Counted from the stretch's first letter, positions 42,125 to 50,357 are shown. The stretch: DNA of 64,000 bases from an uncultured Collinsella sp. (GCA_900549715.1 URPK01000011.1:12563-76562), one strand, 5' to 3'. Numbers and translations are program-made. The notes: a model not told the origin generated them from the sequence alone.

Positions 42125-43060
42125 GTGAACATCCTGGTTTTGCTGCCCGTCAACGACCGTCATCGCGCAATTCTTGAGTCGAGCGCTCCGGGCGAGGACT
42201 TTATCTACACGAGCGCCGACGCCGCCACGCGCAAGCAGGTCGCCGATGCCGACGTGATCCTGGGCAACATCGACCCTGACATGCTCACGGCATGCGAGCA
42301 TCTCCAGCTGTTGCAATTGCAGACCGCCGGCTATGACGACTACCTTGCCGCCGGCACCGTGCCAGCCGACGCCAAACTGTCTTGCTCGGTGGGCGCCTAC
42401 GGCCAGGCCGTGAGCGAGCACATGTTTGCCATGGTCCTTTCCATGATGAAGCGCCTGCCCGGCTATCACGACTTGCAGCGCGAGCATCGCTGGGAGGATT
42501 TGGGGCCGGTTACCTCGCTCAAAAATGCCAACGTGCTGGTGCTGGGCGCGGGCGATATCGGCGGCCACTTTGCCACGCTCTGCCGCAGCATGGGCGCACA
42601 CGTCCGCGGCATCAAGCGCTATCCGCTCGTCTACCCCATTGTGTTTGAGGACATGGACGGCATGGATGCCCTGCCCGAGCGCCTGGCCGAGGCAGACGTC
42701 GTCGCATCCTTTATGCCCAGCACACCCGAGACCCGCGGCCTGGCGAACGCCGAGTTCTTCGCCGCGATGAAGCCGGGCTCCTTCTTTGCCAACGGCGGCC
42801 GCGGCGATCTTGTGGTTGCCGACGACCTGGTTGCCGCCCTGGAGTCGGGACATCTCGCCGGTGCCGCGGTCGACGTCACCGACCCCGAGCCGCTGCCTGA
42901 GACAAGCCCGCTGTGGGATGCGCCCAACATGCTCATCACGCCGCACGTCTCGGGCTGGTTCCACTTGGCCGCCACGCTCAACAATGTGGTCGACATCGCC
43001 GCGGAGAACCTACGCCACCTGCAGGCCGGCGAAACGCTTCGCTGCTGGATCGAGCACTAA
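42125..43060 (+). CDS. D-2-hydroxyacid dehydrogenase family protein
   Basis: A 311-residue NAD(P)-dependent oxidoreductase. The Rossmann motif is LVLGAGDIGGHFATLC, the catalytic arginine region is FANGGRGDLV, and the C-terminal histidine block is ITPHVSGW. Such enzymes interconvert 2-oxo and D-2-hydroxy acids; the exact substrate is unclear. The start is GTG at 42125 with GGAGAGG upstream. The longer upstream frame runs through a repeat and is rejected. A perfect 12-bp hairpin (43063-43089) follows the stop. Confidence 0.85.
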   Translation: MNILVLLPVNDRHRAILESSAPGEDFIYTSADAATRKQVADADVILGNIDPDMLTACEHLQLLQLQTAGYDDYLAAGTVPADAKLSCSVGAYGQAVSEHMFAMVLSMMKRLPGYHDLQREHRWEDLGPVTSLKNANVLVLGAGDIGGHFATLCRSMGAHVRGIKRYPLVYPIVFEDMDGMDALPERLAEADVVASFMPSTPETRGLANAEFFAAMKPGSFFANGGRGDLVVADDLVAALESGHLAGAAVDVTDPEPLPETSPLWDAPNMLITPHVSGWFHLAATLNNVVDIAAENLRHLQAGETLRCWIEH

Positions 43061-43062
43061 GA

Positions 43063-43089
43063 ATTACGCCGTTTTACAAACGGCGTAAT
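43063..43089 (+). terminator. Hairpin after the dehydrogenase gene
   Basis: ATTACGCCGTTT and AAACGGCGTAAT pair perfectly around three bases. There is no T-tract, so it may be an mRNA-stabilising hairpin rather than an intrinsic terminator. Confidence 0.5.
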
Positions 43090-43103
43090 GAGCCGACGCT
43101 GCG

Positions 43104-43200
43104 AGCCCGTCTGGGCGGCAATCTGCCTTTCAACTTCGGCGGCATGACCAGAAGGTCAATGCCGCCTTGTTTCAAGGCACCTTGCTCGCCCAGACGGGCT
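43104..43200. repeat. Long fold-back between convergent genes
   Basis: The 14-bp arms AGCCCGTCTGGGCG and complement (43187-43200) enclose a core with its own hairpin GGCGGCATGACC/GGTCAATGCCGCC. Two imperfect 27-bp direct repeats (CGCTGACT-TT-TTC-ACCTG type) follow at 43202-43228 and 43259-43285. It lies between the convergent dehydrogenase and PIN genes. Confidence 0.65.
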
Positions 43201-43296
43201 CTCGCTGACTCTTGTTCAACCTGTAGGGACTGGCTGGCGCGGCCCTGCCTGGGGGCATTCGCTGACTTTTATTCGACCTGCGGGATCTTCAAATTG

Positions 43297-43788
43297 CTAG
43301 AGCGTTGCTAAGTAATTCTTTGCGTCTTCTACGCTCATTGCTGCAACGGGTGCGTGTGAACAGAGTTTGGCATCGTTGGTGACCAGGAGATCTGCCTTTG
43401 CGCGCATTGCCGCAGCGATGATTAAATCGTCTTCGTAATCGCTATGGAGATTACGCTGCCTGCTCGCCATCCATTTGTCGCTCAGGTCACAGGGCACTGG
43501 CGTGGCAAGCTGCGAAAGCACGCCAAGACAATCCCATGCAAGCGATGTCGCTGCCGCAGCGGCATCTTGGGAAAGCGAACCATGCTCGCGCCGATACCAT
43601 GCCTTATGTTCGCTTGAAATCAAATAAAACAGGTCTTTGGACGATGTCGCCGCATACAGCAAATCAACCTGCGCCGTGCATGCATCGCGTAAAAACTCAA
43701 TCGCCACCGAACGACCACGTCGTGAGGGAATGAAGTAATCGAGCCACACGTTGGTGTCAACCAAGATGCGCTTTGGAGTCTCACTCAT
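43297..43788 (-). CDS. PIN-domain toxin of a type II pair
   Basis: A 163-residue PIN ribonuclease. The acidic metal ligands are visible in ILVDTNVWLDYF (first aspartate), DYEDDLIIAAA (central acidic cluster) and LLVTNDAKL (C-terminal aspartate). PIN toxins cleave RNA and are held in check by an antitoxin. Its ATG lies inside the last codons of the upstream antitoxin gene (8-base overlap), the classic translational coupling of toxin-antitoxin modules. It is somewhat longer than the usual 130-145 residues. Confidence 0.85.
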   Translation of the reverse strand: MSETPKRILVDTNVWLDYFIPSRRGRSVAIEFLRDACTAQVDLLYAATSSKDLFYLISSEHKAWYRREHGSLSQDAAAAATSLAWDCLGVLSQLATPVPCDLSDKWMASRQRNLHSDYEDDLIIAAAMRAKADLLVTNDAKLCSHAPVAAMSVEDAKNYLATL

Positions 43789-44161
43789 AGAGCCAGCTCA
43801 TCTCCTCGCCATAGCGATCCGCATAGGCATTCCGTTTGAGCTCTTCGTCGTCCGATGGCTGAGCCTTGACCATATCGATTCCCGACTCACAGCAAGCGGC
43901 AGCGAACAGCTTCGACCCCTGATCCATAAGCTCGAGCTTACGTTTGGCGGCCTTTTCGCGCTCGCGCTGTTCCGCCCGGGCACGACTGGGCAGCAGGATA
44001 TCCTCGAGCGCACCGGGGCGATCGGCCATCGACGCTGCAAGCTGCCAGAGCGCTCGCACCGCTTGGCTCGGCGTCATACCGGCCTTGGAGAGAGCGGCGT
44101 CCCCACTCCTTTTAAGATCGGCATCGAGACGTACGTTGATCTGAGCGGCTGTTGTGGTCAT
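43781..44161 (-). CDS. RelB/DinJ-type antitoxin
   Basis: A 126-residue protein. The N-terminal ribbon-helix-helix reads AQINVRLDADLKRSGDAALS followed by KAGMTPSQAVRALWQ, the RelB/DinJ DNA-binding form. An acidic and hydrophobic C-terminus would wrap the PIN toxin. Most RelB partners are RelE-fold toxins, so pairing with a PIN toxin is a slight mismatch worth noting. AAGGAGGGG precedes the ATG. Upstream, CTATCAT...ATGGTAG (44186-44207) is a plausible operator for autorepression. Confidence 0.8.
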   Translation of the reverse strand: MTTTAAQINVRLDADLKRSGDAALSKAGMTPSQAVRALWQLAASMADRPGALEDILLPSRARAEQREREKAAKRKLELMDQGSKLFAAACCESGIDMVKAQPSDDEELKRNAYADRYGEEMSWLYE

Positions 44162-44185
44162 GACCCCTCCTTAATACTTCAAAAC

Positions 44186-44207
44186 TATCATAAAACTCTA
44201 TGGTAGA
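44186..44207. promoter_or_regulatory. Operator-like inverted repeat of the toxin-antitoxin pair
   Basis: CTATCAT and ATGGTAG (6 of 7 paired) sit about 8 bp apart in an AT-rich stretch 25-45 bases before the antitoxin start. Confidence 0.4.
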
Positions 44208-44256
44208 TACGTAAAGCATGTATAGCATTTATAAGCATTAGCCGTACTCTGTACAC

Positions 44257-44291
44257 AAAAAACCGCCGAGGCACATTGCGCCTCGGCGGCT
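44257..44291 (-). terminator. Terminator downstream of the M18 aminopeptidase gene
   Basis: CCGCCGAGGC pairs with GCCTCGGCGG and is followed in the minus direction by TTTTTTGTG. It lies 84 bases beyond the stop codon at 44375, past a decayed repeat hairpin. Confidence 0.85.
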
Positions 44292-44340
44292 ACGCATCAC
44301 CGATCTAGTTCGGTTTCACCCTTTGCATTTGCCCAGATAA

Positions 44341-44375
44341 AACATGCCAAAATTAACATCCCTTTTTGGCAGGTT
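44341..44375. repeat. Decayed GGGACAG-loop hairpin at the aminopeptidase stop
   Basis: AACATGCCAAAATTAACATC then CCTTTTTGGCAGGTT matches the CCTGCCAAAA-type hairpin with a stem mismatch and an altered loop (GGGATG). Its right edge overlaps the stop codon at 44375-44377. Confidence 0.6.
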
Positions 44376-45760
44376 TAGAACTCTACGCTTTCGGCGCCGT
44401 TGATGGTTAGGTTGCGCTCGTAGAAGGCGGTGAGGGCGCGGATGGCGTACATCACGTCGCGCACGCCGCCGGTCTCGTAGCTCGAGTGCATGGCAAGCTG
44501 CGGCAGGCCCACGTCCACGGCATGCATGCTCGCCTGCATGTTCGACAGGTTGCCCAGGGTAGAACCGCTGGCCATGTCGCTCTTGTTGGCGAAGGCCTGC
44601 GTGGGCACGTCGGCGTCATCGCAGATAGCCTGGAACACCGCGCGGCTAAAGGCATCGGTGCAATAGTGCTGGTTGGCTGCCTCCTTGATGACGATGCCGC
44701 CGTTGAGCACCACCTGGTTGCGGGCGTCGCACTTCTCGGCGTGGTTGGGGTGCACGGCATGCGCGTTGTCGCAGCTCACGAGCATCGAAGCGGCAAGCGC
44801 ACGGTGGTACGACTCGTCGTCAAAGCCCAGCGAGCCGTTAATGCGGCGCAGCGCGTCGGCCAAGAACGTCGACATGGCGCCCTGCTTGGTCTCGGAGCCA
44901 ACCTCCTCATTATCAAAGCAGCAGAAGACCGAAACGTCGTGCGCGTTCTCAGCACCCAAAAATGCCTGTAGCGAGGTGTAGGCGCAGGCCAGGTCGTCGA
45001 GCTTGGGCGTCGAGATAAACTCGTCGGCCCAGCCCCAAATGCGCGCATCCTGACGATTGACCAGGAACAAATCGCGGCCCAGAATCTGCTCGGGCTCAAC
45101 ATCCAGCTCGTCGGCGATCAGGGCATCAAAATCCCCCTGCTTGAGCTCGCCGGCGCTGATAAGCGGGCACAGATCGACAGCGCGATTGGGCGCAAAACCC
45201 TCGTTGACGCCGCGGTTCATATGAATGGCGAGGCTCGGAATAATAGCGACCTCGCGCTCGGTGGCAAGCAGGCGGCTCTCGATGCGGTCGCCCTCGCGCA
45301 CCAGCACGCGGCCCGCGAGCGCCAGCGGACGATCAAACCACGTATAGTCGATCATGCCGCCGTAGGCCTCGGTGTTCAGGCGCAGCGTCTCGCCCGCACC
45401 GTCGAGCTCGGGCACGGCTTTGACCTTAAACGTCGGCGAATCGCTGTGCGACGCCGCAAGCTGAAAATGATAGTCGCCGGCAACGCCGTCCTCGCCCCAC
45501 GTCGCGGCCAGGTCCTCGCCCACTTTAAAGGCAACAACGCTCGAGGTGTTGCGTTGCGTGTAATAACGCCCGCCCGGCTCGATGTCCCACGCCGCGTTCT
45601 CGGGCAGGTAGGTAAAGCCCGCCTCGTCGAGCTCGGCCATAATGGTCGCCGCCGTATGAAACATGCTGGGGCATGCCTCGATAAAGTCGATAAGGTCGTT
45701 AGCGGCCTCGATATCGTCGGCCGTCACATGCGCGCGCTCGGGCGTTTCCTGATCCGTCAT
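44375..45760 (-). CDS. M18-family aspartyl aminopeptidase
   Basis: A 461-residue metallo-aminopeptidase removing acidic N-terminal residues from peptides. Metal and catalytic blocks are AASHSDSPTFKVK, FDNEEVGSETKQGA (the catalytic glutamate pair) and a C-terminal MHSSYE near ETGGVRD. I chose the ATG at 45760, with AAGGGGAG upstream; the longer frame to 45871 lacks a site. It is cytosolic with no signal peptide. It could use peptides brought in by the OPT transporter, though the genes are far apart. Confidence 0.9.
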   Translation of the reverse strand: MTDQETPERAHVTADDIEAANDLIDFIEACPSMFHTAATIMAELDEAGFTYLPENAAWDIEPGGRYYTQRNTSSVVAFKVGEDLAATWGEDGVAGDYHFQLAASHSDSPTFKVKAVPELDGAGETLRLNTEAYGGMIDYTWFDRPLALAGRVLVREGDRIESRLLATEREVAIIPSLAIHMNRGVNEGFAPNRAVDLCPLISAGELKQGDFDALIADELDVEPEQILGRDLFLVNRQDARIWGWADEFISTPKLDDLACAYTSLQAFLGAENAHDVSVFCCFDNEEVGSETKQGAMSTFLADALRRINGSLGFDDESYHRALAASMLVSCDNAHAVHPNHAEKCDARNQVVLNGGIVIKEAANQHYCTDAFSRAVFQAICDDADVPTQAFANKSDMASGSTLGNLSNMQASMHAVDVGLPQLAMHSSYETGGVRDVMYAIRALTAFYERNLTINGAESVEF

Positions 45761-45921
45761 GCTCTCCCCTTTCGCTGGGTTGATGGTCCCCTCCAGCATA
45801 CCCCGCCGCGCCAGTGCCGTGCCTTTCATTCCATGTTTAATCCCGCGCCGCTCGCCAAGTTGAGCCATCATGCCCGCACTCCTTTTGCGACAATTACGCT
45901 AACAGGACGAGAGGAGCCGTC

Positions 45922-47007
45922 ATGAAGCCACGTAACATTGCCATCGCCTGCGGTGTCGCGGGAGTCGCCGTCGGCCTTGCCGCTGCCGCCGGCATCGTTT
46001 ACCGCAAGCAAATCAAGTCCGCCGCGTCACTCAAACGCTTGACCGGCAACGCGGATGGCTATGACCTGTACGCAATCGACATCGCCTACGACTACGATCT
46101 TGATCGCATCATCGCCGCTGGCGTGCGCGATGACCAGGCATACATCGATGCCGTGGTGGCACAGGTGCTGCCCGGTGTGCCGGCACATGTCCAGGCGCCC
46201 CAGTTTGCCTGCAGCGCTTTTGTCGCCGTAGATGCCGAAGGCCGCGTGCGCACCGGTCGCAATTACGACTTTAAGGACGACACCTCGGCGCTGCTGGTGC
46301 GCAATCACCCACGCGGCGGCTATGCCTCCATCGGGTTTGCCGCCCTTAACAACCTGGGCGATAACACTCCGCTTGACTCCGTCGGCGGACGCGCTGCGGC
46401 GTTGATGGGCCCGTTTGCCCAGCTCGACGGCGTTAACGAATGTGGCGTGTCCATTGCCGTGCTCACCCTGGATTCCAAACCTTGTGACCAGGACACGCAG
46501 CGCCCCGTCATCAACACTTCGCTCGCCATCCGTCTGGTGCTCGACCGCGCGGCCACCACGCAGGAGGCCGTCGACCTGCTTTCTGCCTACGACATGCACG
46601 CCATGGCCGGACGCGACTATCACTTCTTTATCAACGACGCCGCCGGTGACGCGCGGGTGGTGGAGTGGGATCCGCGCGATCCCGACCGTGCATGCAAGGC
46701 GACGCCCGTACGCCAGGTCACGAACTTCTACGCCTGCCATGGCGACGAAGTGCTGCCCAACCAAAAGAATGGCGAGATGGGCCATGGCAAAGAGCGCGCC
46801 ATCGCCATCGCCGATGTCCTTGACGCCCATGTCGGTGCCCAGGACGAAACGATTGCCTGGGAAGCCCTGCGAGCCGCAGCGCAAGAGCCCAATCCGGAAG
46901 ACATCACCAGCAATACGCAATGGTCGGTCGTCTTTGACAATACCGAGCCCGCTGCCGCCATCACGCTGCGCCGCCACTGGGGCAACGTCGATGCCTTCGC
47001 ACTGTAA
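45922..47007 (+). CDS. Ntn-type linear amide hydrolase, membrane-anchored
   Basis: A 361-residue protein resembling the choloylglycine hydrolase/acid-ceramidase-like (linear amide C-N hydrolase) group. The key segment is FACSAFVAVD then VRTGRNYDFKDDTSALLV; in this family the cysteine is the N-terminal nucleophile and R-N-x-D binds the substrate. The cysteine is residue 97, preceded by one membrane helix (about 6-26) and a linker of about 70 residues. It therefore either self-cleaves to expose the cysteine or works with it internal. Substrate (bile salt, penicillin-like or N-acyl amino acid) cannot be decided. GAGAGGAG precedes the ATG. Confidence 0.75.
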   Translation: MKPRNIAIACGVAGVAVGLAAAAGIVYRKQIKSAASLKRLTGNADGYDLYAIDIAYDYDLDRIIAAGVRDDQAYIDAVVAQVLPGVPAHVQAPQFACSAFVAVDAEGRVRTGRNYDFKDDTSALLVRNHPRGGYASIGFAALNNLGDNTPLDSVGGRAAALMGPFAQLDGVNECGVSIAVLTLDSKPCDQDTQRPVINTSLAIRLVLDRAATTQEAVDLLSAYDMHAMAGRDYHFFINDAAGDARVVEWDPRDPDRACKATPVRQVTNFYACHGDEVLPNQKNGEMGHGKERAIAIADVLDAHVGAQDETIAWEALRAAAQEPNPEDITSNTQWSVVFDNTEPAAAITLRRHWGNVDAFAL

Positions 47008-47074
47008 GGAGCCAGGCCCGTCGACCTTACGTTCCCTGACGTTGCTTACATTTCCATACGCTTGAGCTAACACG

Positions 47075-47110
47075 TTTTACCCCCGTATCAACAGTGTGCG
47101 GGGGTAAACT
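47075..47110. promoter_or_regulatory. Hairpin in the pfkA upstream region
   Basis: TTTACCCCCG and CGGGGGTAAA form a perfect 10-bp stem about 40 bases before the pfkA start. It has no T-tract on the plus strand, so it could be an operator or leader structure rather than a terminator. Confidence 0.45.
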
Positions 47111-47146
47111 TATGCGCATGTTATAACTTGCCCGGAAGGATTCACC

Positions 47147-48226
47147 ATGCTTAGGATCGGTCTTCTTACTAGTGGCGGCGACTGCCAGGCGCTCAACGCC
47201 ACCATGCGCGGCATTGTCAAAACGCTTATGACCAATAGCGAAGAGCCTATCGAGATTTATGGCTTTGAGGACGGCTATCAGGGCCTTATCTACAGCAGGT
47301 TCCGCGTCATGACGCCCGCCGATTTTAGCGGTATCCTCACCCGCGGCGGCACCATCCTGGGCACGAGTCGCACACCGTTCAAGCGTCTGGATACCCCCGA
47401 GACCGATGGTGTCGAGAAGGTGCCGGCGATGGTCCACACCTATCATAAGCTGCAGCTCGACTGCCTGTTTATGCTGGGCGGTAACGGCTCCACCAAGACC
47501 GCCAACCGCCTGCGCGAAGAGGGCCTCAACGTTATCGCCCTGCCCAAGACCATCGATAACGACACCTGGGGCACCGAGCTGACGTTTGGCTTTACGAGCG
47601 CCATCGACGTCGCCACCAAGTGCATCGACGACATTCACACCACCGCCTCGAGTCACGGCCGCGTGTTCGTTATCGAGATCATGGGCCACAAGGTTGGCTG
47701 GATCCCGCTGTACGCCGGCGTCGCGGGCGGCGCGGATGTCATCTTGATTCCCGAGATCCCCTACGACATGGACAACGTCATCAAGACCATCGAGCATCGC
47801 ATGGAGACCGGCAGCCGCTTTACCATCGTAGCCGTCGCCGAGGGTGCTATCTCCAAGGAGGACGCGGCGCTGTCCAAGAAGGAGTACAAGAAGAAGCTCG
47901 CCGAGCGTACGAGCCCGTCAATCGTGTACGACATCGCCAAGGAGATCGAGGCCAAGACCGGTCGCGAGACCCGCGTCGCCATCCCCGGCCACACGCAGCG
48001 CGGCGGCCAGCCCGACGCCCAGGACCGCATCTTTGCGACCCAGTGCGGCGTCGAGGCAGCGCTCGGCTGCCTACGCGGCGAGTTTGGCTACATGATTGCC
48101 CTGCGTGACGGCAAGATGTGCCACATGCCGCTCGAGGAGGTCGCCGGCAAGCTCAAGTTTGTCGACCCCCAGAGCGATCTGGTACGCGAGGCCAAGGCGC
48201 TGGGCATCAGCTTCGGCGACGAATAG
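47147..48226 (+). CDS. pfkA: 6-phosphofructokinase (group III-like)
   Basis: A 359-residue phosphofructokinase. Core motifs are LLTSGGDCQALNATMRG, LGGNGSTKTA, LPKTIDNDTWGTE and EIMGHKVGWIPLYAGVAGGAD. At the phosphoryl-donor positions it has glycine in GGNGS (E. coli Gly104, usual for ATP use) and lysine in PKTIDND (position 124, usual for PPi enzymes). That mix is known from group III actinobacterial enzymes, so donor use must be measured. The residue equivalent to Asp103 is asparagine, which is unusual. GGAAGG precedes the ATG. The 3' end is followed by a nested fold-back that repeats its last codons in inverse orientation. Confidence 0.9.
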   Translation: MLRIGLLTSGGDCQALNATMRGIVKTLMTNSEEPIEIYGFEDGYQGLIYSRFRVMTPADFSGILTRGGTILGTSRTPFKRLDTPETDGVEKVPAMVHTYHKLQLDCLFMLGGNGSTKTANRLREEGLNVIALPKTIDNDTWGTELTFGFTSAIDVATKCIDDIHTTASSHGRVFVIEIMGHKVGWIPLYAGVAGGADVILIPEIPYDMDNVIKTIEHRMETGSRFTIVAVAEGAISKEDAALSKKEYKKKLAERTSPSIVYDIAKEIEAKTGRETRVAIPGHTQRGGQPDAQDRIFATQCGVEAALGCLRGEFGYMIALRDGKMCHMPLEEVAGKLKFVDPQSDLVREAKALGISFGDE

Positions 48227-48402
48227 CCTCGGCCGAAACTGCTCTCATCGGAGACCCCAGGGCTTACATCCCAAATCGTCCTCGGACATGTCAGGACCCC
48301 GCCGTGCGCTTCGCGCGGCGGGGTCCTTCCGTCCTGCGGAAAGATTTGGGATGTAAGCCCTGAGGCCTCCTGCGGTAACTAGGGAGGCCGAGGCTATTCG
48401 TC
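48218..48402. repeat. Nested fold-back after pfkA
   Basis: Outer 17-bp arms GACGAATAGCCTCGGCC (48218-48234, including the pfkA stop) and exact complement (48386-48402) enclose inner 20-bp perfect arms (48258-48277 / 48343-48362). Within is GTCCTCGGACATG, a hairpin CCCCGCCGTGC..GCGCGGCGGGG and CTGCGGAAA. The internal motifs recur at 62408-62470 and 56948-57021 with different arms. Confidence 0.8.
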
Positions 48403-48503
48403 TTCTTGCTGCGGGTGCGTGGGCTGAGATTTTGGGATGTTGCAGGCTCTTAGCTGAGAGTAGCACTGACATTTGTCCTGAAATGGCTGGTCGTTAGGGA
48501 TTG

Positions 48504-48564
48504 CTACCGGTAGTTGCGGTAGGGTTGGGGCAGATTCTAACTAGAAATGGTGGTCGCTACCGGT
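48504..48564. promoter_or_regulatory. Two CTACCGGT operator-like sites
   Basis: A perfect palindrome CTACCGGTAG (48504-48513) and a half-conserved copy CTACCGGTTG (48557-48566) lie 53 bases (about five helical turns) apart, upstream of the XRE regulator start. They are plausible autoregulatory sites. Confidence 0.5.
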
Positions 48565-48618
48565 TGTTCTCGGCATACTCGGCTCATTCGATTCGACCAT
48601 CAAACGAAAGGAACCACC

Positions 48619-49557
48619 ATGGATCTTGCGATGGCACAGCGCCTCGTCGATCGCCGTAAAGCTGCCGGCCTTTCTCAGGAGGCGCTTGCTGCCCAGCTGG
48701 GCGTAAGCCGCCAGGCTGTTAGTAAATGGGAGCGCAGCGAGTCCTCACCCGATACCGATAACCTCATTGCGCTCGCCGCGCTGTATGACGTGTCGTTGGA
48801 CGAGCTGCTGTATGGGGAGGCGGTGGCTAGCGCTGATGACTCACAGGCTGATGATGAGGCACAGAACAGCAACGCCGGCACCAAAGCTTCAGATAAGGCT
48901 GAAGAGGCTGAGGCTTCTACTGAGCACGCTGATTGCAGCGATAAGCCACTTGTCGATATTTCCCTCGCGCGCGGTATCCACGTCATTGATCCCAATAAAG
49001 GCGAGGAAGTCCATGTTGGCTGGAGCGGCATCCATGTGACCAACGAGCGCAAGGGCGAAGAGGTGCATGTGGGGCCGGACGGCGTGCATATCGATACGCT
49101 TGAGGACGATGGACATAGCGTACGCACCAATGACGACGGCACCGTCACCATCGACGGCGAGACGTTTTCCAGCTGGAAGGAAGCACACGACAAGCTCGAC
49201 CATCATGGCAAGCATTTCCACACCAAGGTCGGACGTGCATGGAACAAATTCCCCTTCCCCGCACTTGTCACTCTCGCCTATCTGGTGCTCGGCATTGTCT
49301 ACGGCACATGGGGCATGGGGCTTTTCCTCGTCTTTCTGGTTCCCGTCTACTACGCGATTGGTGACTTCATCGATCGGCGCCACCTGTCTAAGCTGATCGA
49401 GGCCATCTACCCGGCAGCCGCCATCGCTTGGTTCCTCTACATGTGGCTCTGTTTGGGACAGCCCCATCCTGCATGGATCATCCTCATCACGATTCCCGTC
49501 ATAAAGGCGCTCATGCGCTGGTGCCGCAAACAATGGAAGTGCCGCAAACAGGCCTAA
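48619..49557 (+). CDS. XRE-type regulator with membrane C-terminus
   Basis: A 312-residue protein. Residues 1-60 form a Cro/C1 HTH (RRKAAGLSQEALAAQLGVSR, QAVSKWERSESSPD). An acidic linker follows (about 65-115). A middle part has three rough repeats of G-I/V-H-V/I with KGEEVHVG between them (about 118-165). The C-terminal about 110 residues carry two to three membrane helices. HTH proteins with C-terminal membrane helices are common in Firmicutes/Actinobacteria and probably link an envelope signal to transcription, but the signal and targets are unknown. AAAGGAACC precedes the ATG; the long reading from 48547 is unsupported. Confidence 0.8.
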   Translation: MDLAMAQRLVDRRKAAGLSQEALAAQLGVSRQAVSKWERSESSPDTDNLIALAALYDVSLDELLYGEAVASADDSQADDEAQNSNAGTKASDKAEEAEASTEHADCSDKPLVDISLARGIHVIDPNKGEEVHVGWSGIHVTNERKGEEVHVGPDGVHIDTLEDDGHSVRTNDDGTVTIDGETFSSWKEAHDKLDHHGKHFHTKVGRAWNKFPFPALVTLAYLVLGIVYGTWGMGLFLVFLVPVYYAIGDFIDRRHLSKLIEAIYPAAAIAWFLYMWLCLGQPHPAWIILITIPVIKALMRWCRKQWKCRKQA

Positions 49558-49603
49558 CACGCTCCGACCCACCAGCACCCAACCACCTCCGCCCTTCTCC
49601 TAA

Positions 49604-49668
49604 GTTGCGGTGAGATAGGGACTGTTTTGAAGCTCCAAAGCGCCAAACAGTCCGTATATCACCGCAAC
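49604..49668. repeat. 26-bp fold-back with GGGACTG
   Basis: Arms 49604-49629 (starting GTTGCGGTGA) and 49643-49668 pair at 24 of 26 positions around a 13-nt loop. The arm contains GGGACTGTTT, similar to the core at 19163. It lies 47 bases after the XRE gene and may terminate it. Confidence 0.7.
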
Positions 49669-49732
49669 CTACAAACAACTGGGTCAGTTCCGGCACGGAG
49701 ATTAGCATTGAGCTGACCACGCGCCAAGAAAA

Positions 49733-49872
49733 GGGCCTATTTACTACGTTTAACTCGAGAGGGCCGACCATACCCGCCTTTTCCGAAAACTGGCAAGCCA
49801 TCTACCTGCGGTTTTAATTTCATAATCTTTGTCACGGTCGAGGGTGTGGTAGCAAACGTAGTAGATAGGCCC
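49733..49872. repeat. Inverted-arm element B with AAAACCGCAGGT centre
   Basis: The 19-bp arms GGGCCTATTTACTACGTTT (49733-49751) and complement with one mismatch (49854-49872) enclose a 102-bp core. Read on the minus strand the core has CTCGACC, AAAACCGCAGGT (49804-49815) and GGCTTG in the same order as element A at 13294-13424. No gene lies in 49558-50001. Confidence 0.75.
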
Positions 49873-50001
49873 ATTTTGTGGCATACGACCTATTCAAGCC
49901 CAATCTCGAAGGCTGGAGAAAGCCCTTCATCCACGCCTGTGAGCGAAAACCAAATAGAATGAAAGGCAAATGGAAAAGCCCGTTTAACGAGCGGAGGACA
50001 T

Positions 50002-50322
50002 ATGCGCGACGTAGCCGAAAGCGACTGGAAGCTGTTTAAGAAAATGCTTCCTCAATGGCAAGAACGTTATATGGAAAAGCTCATCGGCCAGTATGTTGAG
50101 ATACTGAACGGCGACAGTGAAGCGTCCAGTAGATTTTGGGCACTAGAAGAGCGCCTCAATAGAGACAAGCTGTCCTCAGGCGTAATTGCAAACGACATTC
50201 GCCGCAGCACAATGCACCGCGAGATAGCCAATTTGCTTATCGACAGCGTGATCACCCTTGACGACCTTGACGGTTTTACCGAGGACATTAAGAGCTATGC
50301 GCAACACTGGATTGGCCAGTAA
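50002..50322 (+). CDS. Small conserved-looking hypothetical protein
   Basis: A 106-residue, mostly helical, charged cytoplasmic protein with no signal peptide or membrane helix. Motifs SSRFWALEERLNRDKLSSGV and LLIDSVITLDDLDGF look like a conserved small-protein family I have seen in gut Firmicutes and Actinobacteria without known function. GCGGAGGACAT before the ATG is a strong ribosome site. A hairpin terminator (50358-50394) follows. It may be a regulator or phage-related accessory protein; nothing in the sequence decides. Confidence 0.7.
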   Translation: MRDVAESDWKLFKKMLPQWQERYMEKLIGQYVEILNGDSEASSRFWALEERLNRDKLSSGVIANDIRRSTMHREIANLLIDSVITLDDLDGFTEDIKSYAQHWIGQ

Positions 50323-50357
50323 GAGCACTGAACGACAGACATCCCCAGCAAAACGGG

